From positions 496,001 to 560,000 of the forward strand of contig VUYV01000292.1 of assembly GCA_008711295.1 (NCBI GenBank): a DNA stretch of 64,000 nt, read 5' to 3'. The DNA comes from Anarhynchus alexandrinus. Taxonomy: Eukaryota > Chordata > Aves > Charadriiformes > Charadriidae. Made by a program: the position numbers and the translations under genes. The notes beneath the pieces are model-generated. The model searched no databases. It had not been told where the DNA came from and saw only the letters and a list, made by a program, of their open reading frames with translations. This document shows, piece after piece, positions 51,587-64,000 of the stretch (the first letter of the stretch is position 1; every line of letters starts with the position of its first letter).

Positions 51587-53299
51587 AATTTATGATTGGG
51601 CATAGACTTGCTGGAGCAGATTCTTAGCTAGTGTGAATCAGCGCAACCCTTTTAAATCACTATTCCTGTTAAAATCATGTTAAGGTAGGATATTAAAAAA
51701 TGCCATCTTTTTGTAAGGATGGGATTTGTAAAATTGTTATGCTGTGTAACTGTTTTGTAGAGGAAATTTTCTTTAGTTTTTCAGTTCTGCATCTGAAACC
51801 AGCTTCTGTTTGCCACAACTGAAAGCTGTGTTTCCCAGAATTGCCTTTGTTCTCATGTTCACTAAAAAGAAGCTGTTTCCTTGACTCTATTCCTTCTAGA
51901 AGAGAAAGGAAAATGTAATTTAAGGAATGATCGGAAACATGTGTCTTCCAAATGAAAATCTTGCCTGTATTTAGACACACAAGTACCAGTGAATATTTAG
52001 TTACATTGAGGAGAAGATAATGAAATAATTCCACAATGTCACTTGTAAGTCAATTCTCTCTCAGAACTATGCTCAGATCAATTTTTCACCCCAACAATCT
52101 ATGGATTTAAGGGTAGAATAAATTAGAGTTAAATTATGATTCTTGTTAGAAAATTTTTTTTATCCTTTTTCTTGACTGCATATTAAAAGTGGCACCATGA
52201 ATTTAGTGCACACCTATTTTAGTGCGTCAGTTTCCTCTATAACTCTTAGTCAAGAGTGAATACATCTTCCTACATTTGCTTTGCATCTCTCAGTGCATGC
52301 CCATAAATATAATCAGTATTTGTCCTTTGTGCTCTTTTGTCTTGTTACATTTATTTCACCTCCATAAATACTGAATTCTTCTTCCTAAGAGAGTACTGTG
52401 ATATAGTTCCATTTTTTTGTACAAACTTACTGTTTTATTGTTTTAAATATCTCAGCTAACTACATTTATTGTGATTTAGATCAAATAAGAATGATTTCCA
52501 GCTACAATAAATCTAAATATATTTGAATGCTGCTCACATTCTAACAGATTTAATTGGGAAACACAACATTCTGATTGTTCCTAAGGCATTTCTAAGGCAT
52601 TTTACTGACCCACACATCAAACCTTAAAATTGTGTTGTTCTTTTTTTGTGCTTACCTTTTTGTTATCTTTATTAAGCTAGTGATTTTATGATCTGTTATG
52701 CCCTTTAGTTTCATTTCTGCTTCTCAAACAATCCTCATTTGCTCAATTTTGCTGCAACGTCAACACCAAACATGGGTTAGAAACCATGTTTTTCTTTAAG
52801 ATCCTGATGTTTCCATGACAAATTGACAGTATGTGGGGTTCCATAGTTGTATTTATTGCAATTACAGATGGATTATGTTCATTCTCAGACTGACAGGTTC
52901 CCTGTTTAGGAGTGTTCATTCCTATCCCACACCCCACTGCATTTTTTATGCATGTATCTGTTTGTCCGCTTCATATTCCAGTATCATCTTGAATGGACAG
53001 ATATGGCCCTTATGCGATACACAGTTTTAAAGCTGCCATGCCCTGTTGTGTGTTTCTTCAGTCATGCTTTCTACAGTGGCATGGGCTTGTGGCGAAGGCT
53101 TTATACCTCAAGCACAAACACCACTAGAGACAAACACATCTCTTGCAGAGTCAGCCAAGTCTTGCTGCATGGTGTCCCTTGGGTTGAGCCCAGCCTAGGA
53201 ATTCCTTGTAGCTGTGCTGTTGAATTTTCATTCAGAGGTATCCCTGAACATCCGTTTCATGCTGGACACACTCCAAACCCCACAAAACATGTTTTAATG

Positions 53300-53510
53300 C
53301 CATGGCACAAATGAAGAGCTTTAGCAGATTGAAGGTAGACTCTGGGCAAACTACAGTATGCCACAGAGACAGAGCAGGAGAGGCCAATGACATTGCCATC
53401 ATTCTCAGCCGTGGCATTAGGAGGGAATTAAAATGCCCTGATCGGTCTTCGGCAGTCCCCAGACTTGGGGGAAAATTCCTTTCTGACCCCAAATCAGCAA
53501 CTGGTAAAAC
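53300..53510 (+). repeat. Possible ancient L3/CR1-class LINE fragment
   Basis: The stretch ending GGGGGAAAATTCCTTTCTGA and then CCCCAAATCAGCAACTGG resembles the conserved 3' region of old L3-like CR1 elements shared by amniotes. This is recognition from memory of the consensus style. Limits are uncertain and no protein can be read. Confidence 0.35.
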
Positions 53511-56500
53511 CATATAAAGAAGAAAATAAATATGTACAGAAGACAAATTAATAAATATGGTTAGTAGTATGTCAAGGAGGGGAAAAAAAAAAAGGTAAAG
53601 CCTGTACTTCAAAAGTGACCAGAATAAGCCCTGAAACAAAAAATTATGCTTTGCTTATCTATTTCTATTTCTAGACTCGGTAGACTCAGTCCCAAAAGAC
53701 AGAATCTAACATTGATCCTCAGTGTTTTACTGACATTGGCATTATCTGAAGGTCATGAGCTGTGACTTAGTCCTCCTGTAATACAAGTAGTAATAATAGC
53801 AAAATCATATTTGACTAAGAGACGTTTGGGATGGGAGCAGAGGAAGGAAATGACTCTGACAATTCAGGAAAAATGCTTAGAATGGAATGAGGTTGCAGGG
53901 GGAATTAATCTTTTTGGGTTTCAAGCCAATTGGCTCATTTTTCTCTTTGGGGACAAACTAAAGAGAAAGAAATGTATTTATTTTCATCTCTGGATTTCTA
54001 ATCTCTGCATCTGTGCAGCCCCACTGTTCTCATCTACCTTTTCCAGGCAATTCATATTACATGAGCATTCGGCATGGAAGTGCTTTATAGATATTGTTAC
54101 TCGGCTGGAAGAAGTGCCAGCTCAAAAAGCAAGCTGAGAACAGTGGGAGCACAGATGCATGCCAAATGCTGAATGCCAGATGGGTGACGTACTGGGTTAC
54201 ACATAGGATATCTGAAAGTAAGGGGTCCTGGTTGGAAGCATCCTTTTACCCCAGTGACTGGGAGTGAAAATTGCTACAAAGACTCCATAAGGCTAAATCC
54301 CTTTCATATGTGTGTGGGGAGGAGTCAATTCCTCAGCTGTCTGAATCCCATGTATTTCTATTTACGTCATTTTTTAATATAATTGACAAATTCCACAATT
54401 ATCTGTGTCTCTTTATTCTCTGGATAAGTGGTTCAACTTTGTGAAAACGAAACTGTTATGGAAACCAAATAATATGTCTGTTCTAAAGCATATGAAGTAC
54501 CTTAACTAACGTTTATCCTTTAAAAAGAATAAAAATCAAAGAGTAACGCTCTATGTTCAAAATAGATTTTTTTTATATTTATTTAAAAGAGAAAATAATG
54601 TAGGTTTAAGATGCCTAAATATATCTTATATTAATCAATATGAATGCCATGTCATTAAAATCCAAAATAATTGAAGAATAGTAAGTGTTGGTCACTGACA
54701 ACTACAAAACAAGATTGCAGATATTTTAATGGATTTACACTGAGAACTATGAAGGCATAGAAGGTTTCACATCACTCTTCATGATAACCTGAAGAAGTTT
54801 TCAATGGCTTTAATAGAAAATTCATTCAGGACTGTAATTGAACACTTTTCACCTCCAAAGATCATCATTTCATAGAAGACCTATCTATGGAATAGGAAAA
54901 TCTGATGATTTTGCTAGTTTTCTAGGGAATCATGGAGGGGAGGAGAGCTGTGTGAAAACATTTCACACTGCTAGAATAAATTAAATCATAATATTATAAG
55001 GTGGTTTATTCGGACTGTAAGCAGGAACCTATGGAAAATGTAGTCCATGATCTTTTCTGGGACATACAACCTCTGCACTTGACCATTTTACGGTAATACT
55101 GACCATACTATAGAAGATGATTTTCATTGGGTAAAGTATATATATTGAATAAATACTTTATTTGTAAACAAAGATAAAACATTTTTCCTAGTCTTAGGTA
55201 AGGGTGGAAACTAAAGAGGAGTGAAAACATGAGTTTTCCTTGCAAAGATTCTGTCATTAAAAAAAATGAAATTTATTTGGATTCAAGTTGGTGAGCTGGT
55301 TATTGCCATTCCTTTTCCTTACAGAAAACACATAAAATATGTTGAACAAGGACTTGTTTTATCAAACATATGTAGAAATAAACTGGCTCTTGACTATCCT
55401 TTGATGTTCTTTCTTGAACAGCACTTGTTTGGGAGAGTCCCAGCGCAGGATCAGCTCTGGGCAGCTGAACACATATCACACAACGTGACTCTTTAGATTA
55501 TTCTGTCAGCTCAAGATTTCTAAAATTTATTATCTTTCACTCTGACTCTGCCTACTGTTATTCATCTTCGACACACCTCCTCCTACAAAAGGCCAACAAC
55601 ATAACATAGACCTGATTATGTTATTTTTCCATACAACGCAAAGAATTTCTTGTCTGAGAGGAACTGCAAGGCTGAATGCTGGATTAAATGCTTCATTTTT
55701 ACAGTAAAACACAATGTCTAGGGAGAAACGGGACAGGAGCTCACTGGAATGCCTGTAGGCATGCACCAGTTTTTCAGAATCCTTCCTTCTGCAAATGTTG
55801 CTAGCAATGACAATTTGTGATCATAGTTTTTAACTGATTTTTTTCATTGAGTTATGCGGTGACTGAATATATAGAAATTTCAGGTATTTAGCTTCCAGTG
55901 AACACTCTCCTTCTTACAAAGCTTGTCTCTACCCGTATCAGGTCTTCTAAGACTTTGATATAGAACATGAACATTTTGGGGACCTGAATTTGCTGTGGTT
56001 TGATCTGCCAGCTTTGAAGATCAATAAATCGCCGAATATTCACAAGTCTTTTAGCAAAATGGACCGTGCAAGGACTGGATGAATCACCAGAGTGACATGC
56101 CATGCAGAGACTACGTCAATGTGTATCAGTAACACAAAGTCCCTTTAGTCTTTTGCCTTCTCCAAGCCCCGCTAATGCCACTGACTCATACAGGTCAAAC
56201 CAAGACCCTATACAGTTTTCAGGGTCTGCCTTCCATTGCCTGTTCACAGACCTATTTTTGATATGCCAGTGTGTTTTTTATAAAAAACTTGGGCGCTATT
56301 GGATGACAGCATCATTGCAGTGATGCTGAATGTAAAAAAATCCTAGGCCATTAAATTCTGATCATTGCTCTTACCAGCAAGTGCATTACATCATCCTTTC
56401 ATAAGCAGATCGGGTTCCATCTCAGAGGTAATTAGCATTTGCCCTACTTATTTTGAAGTCCTTTCCAACTTGTTATTTCTTACATCCAGTAGATATCTTG

Positions 56501-59500
56501 TACCCATGCTGTTTTATTTTAGTGGTTTTAATCTCTGCAGTTTACCCCAATAGCAATTCTATCTTCTTTCTTTTGCACCGCTAAGCAAGCCAGTCCCTCT
56601 TCACCTCATCTTCTTCATTCTTCATTCATTTGATCACCCTACCAACCCTCTCTCTCTCCTGTTTGAATTCAGCTGGGGAATCTCTCAAACCTGCGGTTTC
56701 GTTTTACAACTCATTATATCCATATATGTCTAGATAAAACTCTGACTCATTCCTTCTAGCTCATTAGCTTTGGGATGGCTTGCTCTTTAAATATGTAATC
56801 TGCAAGATCATGTTTCAAACCAAGACCGTCTCATTCAAATTGCCTTACCGAGTTCCAGGGCTTAGGCTGTGATTCAACTGCCTCGGTTGATTTAGAGATA
56901 TATAATACACTTCTCAAAGAAATCATCTGTGGTTTTAACTTTAAAATGTTTTGTGGAGCTGGTTGGGAGGATAACTGCTATGTGTTGGACTCAAAAGCTA
57001 CATCTGTACTGCTCTGTGAAGTGTTTTCTGACATATGGGCCACGTGTCACAGCTGATTGTATCTGGACTGCTCAGAGCAAATGCAGATTCCTTCAGAGCA
57101 AAGTGCATGTGACATTGGTGTTTTTATGCAACCAACCTAAACAGCATTTTGTTGCATGAAATCCAGTGTACATATTGTATTGGGGTGAAGTATCAAAGCA
57201 GGTAGAGGTGATCAAGGATACCTGCTGGATAGAGTGCCTGGAAGAAACTATGTCAAAAGCATACGTGGGTTTTGTTTCAGAAGGGATTAGTCTTTTCGCC
57301 TTTGAAAGGGATTCTGGTTATGAGGTATCATACATGGAGCAGGGATTCATGGAGGCTTGGGACCTGGCAGAGAACTGGGAGCAAAGTTATTCGATAGTTT
57401 TGACGTATCTAGATGACATAATTCAAATAAATAATGTTTCTTTATAAGCTTGGTCTGAAAGTGTGCTGTGTAATTTTATGTAAACTGTGTGGCAATTTTT
57501 CTACAGGTACTAATGTCAAAGGATTTGGATCAATGGAGGATGAAAAGCAAAAATAAGTCCAAATTTCAAACACAATCCTACTCTTGTTAGTTACAGCTGA
57601 ACAAGCAGGGTCAAATTCGGAAATTTTTATATTTAGTCCTGAAAACCTCATGAAGAGTAAATGTAGTTCTCTGCATTTAGTGTCTTGAGGATCACTGCCA
57701 TTCTATACCCAAGAAGTTCCAAAAGTCCACATTTGTGGACTTGTAATAGTCAGCTGAGAGTAATACAGGTGCTTTGCAGTAACATAGAAAATAATATTTG
57801 AGCCCATCATGTACCTGCTTGGGGTTTGCTTGGAAGATATAAATTTAAAACCATTAATAATGGCTTACTTGCTTTCAATTTATGTAATGTAAACAGTGCT
57901 CTTACTGACTTCTGAAAAGGCTGTTTTTCCTCGGTGATATATTGTGACAATTCTTTGCAATTTTTTCAGCTGTTCCCCTGTGCATCAGTGGTTACCTCAG
58001 TGACTCTGAACTGTGAGTAGCCACTCATTTGGAATTTTTACATTACTATACCAATGTTTATTACATATGTACCTATTATGTCACCTGTTCATCACCTTTG
58101 TAACCTAAATAATCCTGATAATATTTATCTTAAACTACTCAGCTTTTCAGTTTGAAATCATGCTGATTACCCTTCTTGAGACAATTTATATTTCTGTTAA
58201 TGTATTTGAAATGGATTAAGTAAAAATTAATTCAGTGTGGGGAGACACCGTTTAGCTATTCTGGGACATGTATCATCATTCTGACTTTTCTCTAGTACAG
58301 GCGAATTTCCTGATGACTCTGTTGACCCCTCTACTGTAGACATATTCCTGTGAAATGCCCACCCTGACAGTTTATGGCTTCATAAATGATAGACAGAATG
58401 TAGTGGGTTTTTTCTGAATCGGGCCTTTCATTTGCATAAGATGGCATAGGGCTAACAAAGCTGGGATTATGCCATGAATATTAGAATGGTTGATGAACTC
58501 AGCTGCCCGGCAAAACGTCCAGAATAAGCTACCTCTGACATTAGAAAGGAACACTTATTCCCAAGTGCTAGTCTTAGGTTGACCATGCTTCATGAGAGAA
58601 TCGCTTAAAACCAATCCTCTTTAATAATAGTCTGTGTCCAGAAGCTGTAGTATAGCAGCTTTATTTGGCTTTTTAAAAATGTGATAAAACAGGTTATTTT
58701 CATTCATATGTGTACAAGGGAGGAGGGGGATGTGTCTGTGTGCCCTTCATACCAAATCCTATTATAAACCCTTCATGAAGCATTAATATGTAAAAGCCGA
58801 CCTCCCGCTATCTAATCTAGTATAATAAGGGCTTGGATACATTATTAATTTTTGTCACACATCTGAGGCCCCCTTTTACCAACCAAAACCCCCATCCAAA
58901 TCCCTTGTTGCATCATTAAATTGTGAAAACAGCTTCATCATTCGTGACAGAAAAATGGAAGGAGCCTGAGCCATATGGCAGAGGCAGCAGCAGTACCAGC
59001 CACCCATAGATGTTTCCCAGTTCCCTTCTTGCAGTGACTGGTGCTCAAGAGACCCTGCAATACAGTAGGGTGACAAAATCATCTTGGTTTTTTGGTGCAA
59101 TATTGGCTTTTTTGTCTGGTAACAGACAAACCCAACACCAGCGCCTGGGATCAGAGCCCAGTTTAATCAACAGGATTTTGAACTGAACGTGAAAAGTGGG
59201 GTTGGCAAGTACAGCTTGGGGGGTTCTCTCTTACAGTGCGAGGTCAGCTTATGTCTTCAGAAGTTCAGAAGTTGGCTCTTGTCTAACCATCCACAAATCC
59301 CCTGGACATGCTGTGAATTACACATTGTTTGCAAATCAGAAAAACACACAATATGTCTACCCACTAAAGGAGAGTGAATAATTTCTCTTTTTATAACAGA
59401 AAAATAGAAAGATGTAAAGTTCTAGGAAATCTTTGTACTTGTATTTCTAAACCAATACTTTACCTTACATTTTTTATGCTTGTTGTCATTAAGGCTGAGT

Positions 59501-59619
59501 TAGGGAGAAATATCCTGATTTCACTGACACACTAATGACACAGTTTCAATGAAAATCCTTGGGACTCTGAGATGAGATGCACTGACATACAGCTGTCTGA
59601 AATATCATTCCATTTATTC

Positions 59620-59632
59620 ATGCAAATAATCC
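59620..59632 (+). promoter_or_regulatory. POU octamer overlapping an OTX/bicoid-type site
   Basis: ATGCAAAT (59620-59627) overlaps TAATCC (59627-59632). Both are consensus sites, POU and K50 homeodomain types, and they lie in what should be the long upstream intron of SLC17A6. Chance occurrence in AT-rich DNA is possible. Confidence 0.25.
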
Positions 59633-62600
59633 TATCAGATTACTTGCTGGGAAGGAGGATTTAGCCCTTAATAACAAGATGAATGGCACTTTAAAAACAA
59701 AGATGAATTTGAAGTGAAAGGTTGATTTATATGTTTTCATTCACATTAGAATGTGACAATGATGAAGAGTTCAACATAGATGAGAGATAATTGCATTGTA
59801 GAGAAATTTAGTATAGTTATGTAGTGGTGATTCTTAATGTGAATAGTGCTGGGATTTGCGGTTAAACAGATAATAAGAATTATGTGTCATCACAGAATTA
59901 TAAGGAGGCTTTAATTTTTTTTTAATTGTCATTCTATTCTGCCCTTTGTATTTCTTCGTGTAAGGAAGTTCTAATCTTTCAGCATAAACAAATGAGCTAA
60001 AATGGTCACTCAGCTTTGTTTTACAAAAAAAAAGTCTGTGATTATTGCAGACCTATTTTTGAAACAGTACTTGGCACAAACAGTCAAAACCTGCATTTCT
60101 ATTTTAAATATATAGCTGCAAACTTGGGAATTAATTCCCTATCCTCTGTAATCTAACAATGACCCATTAATTTCAGAGAATCTTTCCTGATTTACAGTAA
60201 GTATTTAAACTGTTCACTGAGGGAGTCCATGAGGAAATACTGCCGCAGCATTTTGGTACTGCTTTTGATAGGGAATTAAGTTTATTATAGATTTTCAGCA
60301 TGATTTTTAAAGAATTTTTAAAGAGTGTATCAGAAGTTAAAACATAAGGATATTTAAGTTATCCTGAGATGAGGTGGCAAAAACCAGTATGGTTTCACAC
60401 CTTTCCATATACGTGTGACAGCACAGCAGGTAGTTTATTCACAGACAGCTGCAGCTTTGCAGTAGCGTGAATGTGGAATCAGAAATACTATTTTAAATAA
60501 AATTATTGTCTTTCTAGATTAAAAACAAAACAAGTACTTAGTTTTAAGACCGTCTAGCCTGACATTCACTATGGCATTAACCCTTATGTGTCACCTGATC
60601 ATCCCTTATATTTTGCTTAATTATCCCTGTACTGACAATGTTTTATTGTAGCTAAAATATAACTTTCAATATAGGAATTTAACGCCCAAAGAAGAAGAAT
60701 CTAACATATAATTTCTCTGGTTGGACCAGTGGTGGCTCGTCATTATTGTTAATATTTATGCTTTTTTCATTTATATGGCTGTCATTTACTCATTCTTGTT
60801 ATATCTTTCCATGGGACTAAAGCACACATTTACACCCAGCAATTTTTTTTGAGTGGAATTACATGCACATTTTGTAGTCAGATTACCTCCTAGTATTCTT
60901 TTCTATATACTGATACCCTGAATACATAGTTCTTGCTATTTCTTTCACTATGTGACATGATATACTATCATCTTTTAAGTAATTAAAGACCTATAAATCA
61001 ATCTCTAAGTTTTTGACACACATATTAATATTCATGTACCCAAATTACCTGCAACAAGGTCAGTGCCATTGACCTAAATACACCCACTGCACTAAAACCA
61101 GAAAAATAAATATCCCAGGATTACATGAGCTTCCTTATTAGAGCACCATATTGGAAGTTCATGATGGGTTTCTAGTTCAGCGTGGCTTAAGATTCCAGTC
61201 AGCGTGACTGCTTTCCAGGGTGGGTCCCCACTCCCTGATGTTACTTTGCACTTGAGTGTCCTATATATTGAACAGAAGCCAGTTTACCAAATGGTATTTA
61301 ATATATCATCTGATTGTCTGGTCCTTTTTGTACCCACAAATTTACCAGCATTTATACATATTCCCAAAATGGCTGATGAAATGTGAAGATCACAGTAGAT
61401 CTTGTTTAAGGACTATTCAGCAGTATCATATCTTTGAAAGGCTCATAAACACAGCCAGTTAATCATCAGTTTCACAGCATGATAAATATCACTAGTCCAA
61501 TTACAGGCACTCACTTGGTTGTGCAAAACACAAAAAGAAGGGGTTTCATCACAGCACATGATGACCCATGCAAATATCCCAAGTAACCTGGGGTCCTTAG
61601 GCAGTAGACAGGCAGAGATACACATATTTTGGGAATGACACAATACACCTTAGGTTTAAAGTGCTTCTTAACTCACTCACTTAAGCAGTATAAATCTTCT
61701 GGGGGGAGCTCGAGTCAAGAAAAACTGCACCAGTTTCCAGTTTGCTGTTTTCAAGCATCAGAACAGCAAAATCTGTTTATAGTATAGTTGTTAAGATACT
61801 ACAAAAGAATGTAATTATGAAATTACATTTCTGAATTTCATATCAGAATATTGCATTAAATCAAATTTTGAATTATAGAGTTGGAGAACCACCAAACCAC
61901 AAAATCCTTTTTCTTTCTTTTAATAAGGTTTCAGTCCCTGAGAATGATGATTTTTTAAAAAAATTTGTCAAGATGAGGTGAATTCTGATTAGCACTAGCC
62001 AAAGCTCTTTTCATGGACTGAGCAGAAATTAAGACTAGGTGGGGTTGGAGGACTGTCAGCGTTTCATACCCTTTCTGTTCACATCACATCGTAATCATAT
62101 AATGACAACCCCTCTGGTGGGAGCCTCTGTAATGTTGACATTAAAACCTGTAGTTTAAAAGCATTCAAATGAGATTTATGTGCTTTTAAATGGCATTAAC
62201 TGCCATTATGAGTAATAGCTCAGCTGATTAAATAGTGTGGATACATGGTATTAGGGCATGACACTTGAATTTTCACCAATGCAAAAGCAACTCAGTTCCT
62301 TTCTCCTGAAATCCCTGCTCACACTAGTCAAAATCCACTGTGATTTAGTGAAAAACATAGCATTGAATCCCCAACAATCTCAAAAAAAAAGAAAAAGAAG
62401 TCTCCCTCTTTATTCACTTTTGGGGGAGAAAGCTTTGCTATTACTAATCAGAAAGGGTTGTAACCAATAAACATTTATATTATTTTGGATTTGTCTCTGG
62501 AATTTGCTTGTCTAATCTGGTCCCTAGTGTCTCAAAAGCTCTGAATCATAGACAATTTTCTCTCGATAAAGATAGTTACGTAAACATCTCTGCGGGGACC

Positions 62601-64000
62601 ATGCATTCTACTCCCAGTGCACTGCAACCTGGGGAGAAGGGCCCTTTTTTTAGTGTAAGGCCATACATATGTTCAAATAGGAGAAGTAACCTAGATTAGT
62701 CGCAAACCTGGAGGTCCACGTGACAAGATGCCTTCTCTAACCTACTAGAGCCTGCTCAATACTCTCTGCTATCATCGTGTCATGCTTAATCGATGGCAAG
62801 GTTAATTGTTCATTGTTCATTGAGAACTTAACCCTGAGAAAAGGTAGAGCTGTAACAAACCCTACCCATGGGACTCTACATTGTGCTTCCTTTGTTCCCC
62901 TAATCTGCTGTGGTTGGTTGCATAGTGCTTTCATACCAGCATCTTCCAGAGGCACATCCTCCTCTGGGAGAAGAGGTCTCCAGCCTCTTGCAGCAAAAGG
63001 GAATCCTCTTCTATTTTCACACACTACTCAGGGGATGCAAGTTTAAAGCTTCGCTGACTGCAAATGAGGGGGCACCTGAGGCCCAATCTGTGTCTTTTGA
63101 AAAACTGTGTTGTCTTGTGATGTACTGAAGATTCCCTACTCCTGCAGAAGTCAACAGAGGTTGAAAGTGTTCAGGAGCACTGAGCTTTGTAACATACTAG
63201 CCCAGCTTCTGTTGACCACCTGAGAGGGAAGTGCTCAGGAGATATGTTGTTTCTGACTGTTCTCTGGAATTTTTAAACACAGTTTTGTTTGACCTTGTCG
63301 GTACGACAGCAGTGTAAATACACCTCTTTTAAAGAAAGCATTTTTCCTACTGTTGGACTGAAAATACTCTATAACAGAAAATTCTCAGTGATGCAATATG
63401 AGATAAATTGAGACCCAAGCTATCAAGTGCAAATTCCTGAGAAACTCCATTTGCTACTTGTAAATCTGCAAATCACTAAATCTGATCTGTCAGAAGTCAC
63501 GGGGGGCTATGCATGATAAGAGCAGTGGGTCAAGGCAGAACAGAATAACTGTGCAGCAGCCTTCAGCTCTACAATTAGCAAAAGATCTCAGGAAAATGCT
63601 ACCCATTGACAGACTCAGTTGAAGAAAATATGTTAGGGAGTTCAGAGCTCAGGGCTGCTAGTTCTTGATTGTCAGTAAGCATTAAAACAGGGGCAGAATC
63701 AAAATAAAGGGTCTCAGTCCAGCTTGAAATTAATGCATTGTGTGTAGAAAGATTTTCTTGATACCACAGGAGGGTCATTTCTTCCATGTGTTACACCTTA
63801 GAGAAACTTTCGAATTATGTCAACCCAATCTCTGTAATTGGTTGTTAGACTGAATCTTAATGTCAAGCAAACTCAGTGCCGTACACTCAGCAGCTCCCTG
63901 TCAATACTAAATTAAGCTCGCAAAAGCACACCTTAACCCTCCTCTCAATTTCCTTCCTTAACACTCTTAACAGTTGGGAGTCAGTTTTTCATTCATGCTA

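Larger units (their letters stand above)
49712..64000 (-). other. Presumed long SLC17A6 intron and upstream sequence
   Basis: The exons coding for about residues 1-153 should lie upstream (to the right). I searched the minus strand for back-translations of conserved VGLUT segments from this part (the NWDPETVG, GSFFWGY and IPGGYIASRL motifs) and saw none. Apart from the possible L3-like fragment and two small motifs, I see nothing. All open frames here are short and without family character. Confidence 0.5.

Noticed and set aside
57166..57447. 93-codon plus frame ending in an acidic, helix-like stretch
   Set aside because: No homologous family recognised. Its length is within chance for 14 kb of sequence.

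Overview
The window is bird nuclear DNA. It is AT-rich, gene-poor and carries several CR1 LINE copies of the avian type, one of them a long 5'-truncated copy of the kind common in neoavian genomes. The only gene I can support is the 3' two thirds of SLC17A6 (VGLUT2, vesicular glutamate transporter 2) on the minus strand. Nine coding exons, all with GT-AG borders and matching reading phases, lie between 49711 and 38449. Together they encode about 428 residues, matching the mammalian protein from about residue 154 to the stop. Residues that align with mammalian R184, E191 and R322, known from transport mutants, are all present. I did not find the first three coding exons between 49712 and 64000, so the intron before the first visible exon seems to be longer than 14 kb and the gene start lies beyond the right edge.

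Layout: 1-2094 is non-coding and holds a local duplication with a single N that looks like an assembly fault. 2095-2750 is a CR1 fragment (minus). 2751-5097 is unannotated. 5098-6348 is a CR1 3' portion (plus) with a broken reverse transcriptase frame. 6349-36660 is a long gene desert with one small CR1 piece (14536-14722), one unexplained 175-codon open frame (17146-17673), and a GC-rich purine-strand block (33065-33560). 36670-38448 is the probable SLC17A6 3' UTR with three AATAAA signals. 38449-49711 holds SLC17A6 exons and introns, with a CR1 tail in the intron after the 46462-46604 exon. 49712-64000 is presumed upstream intron, with one possible old L3/CR1-class fragment near 53300-53510.

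No operon, mobile gene cassette, CRISPR array, endogenous retrovirus, rRNA or tRNA was seen, and I found no sign of a new multi-gene system. The parts most worth checking are the structure around the N at 456, the unidentified 17146-17673 open frame, the GC-rich block at 33 kb, and some non-coding stretches that look like conserved enhancers around a neuronal transporter gene.
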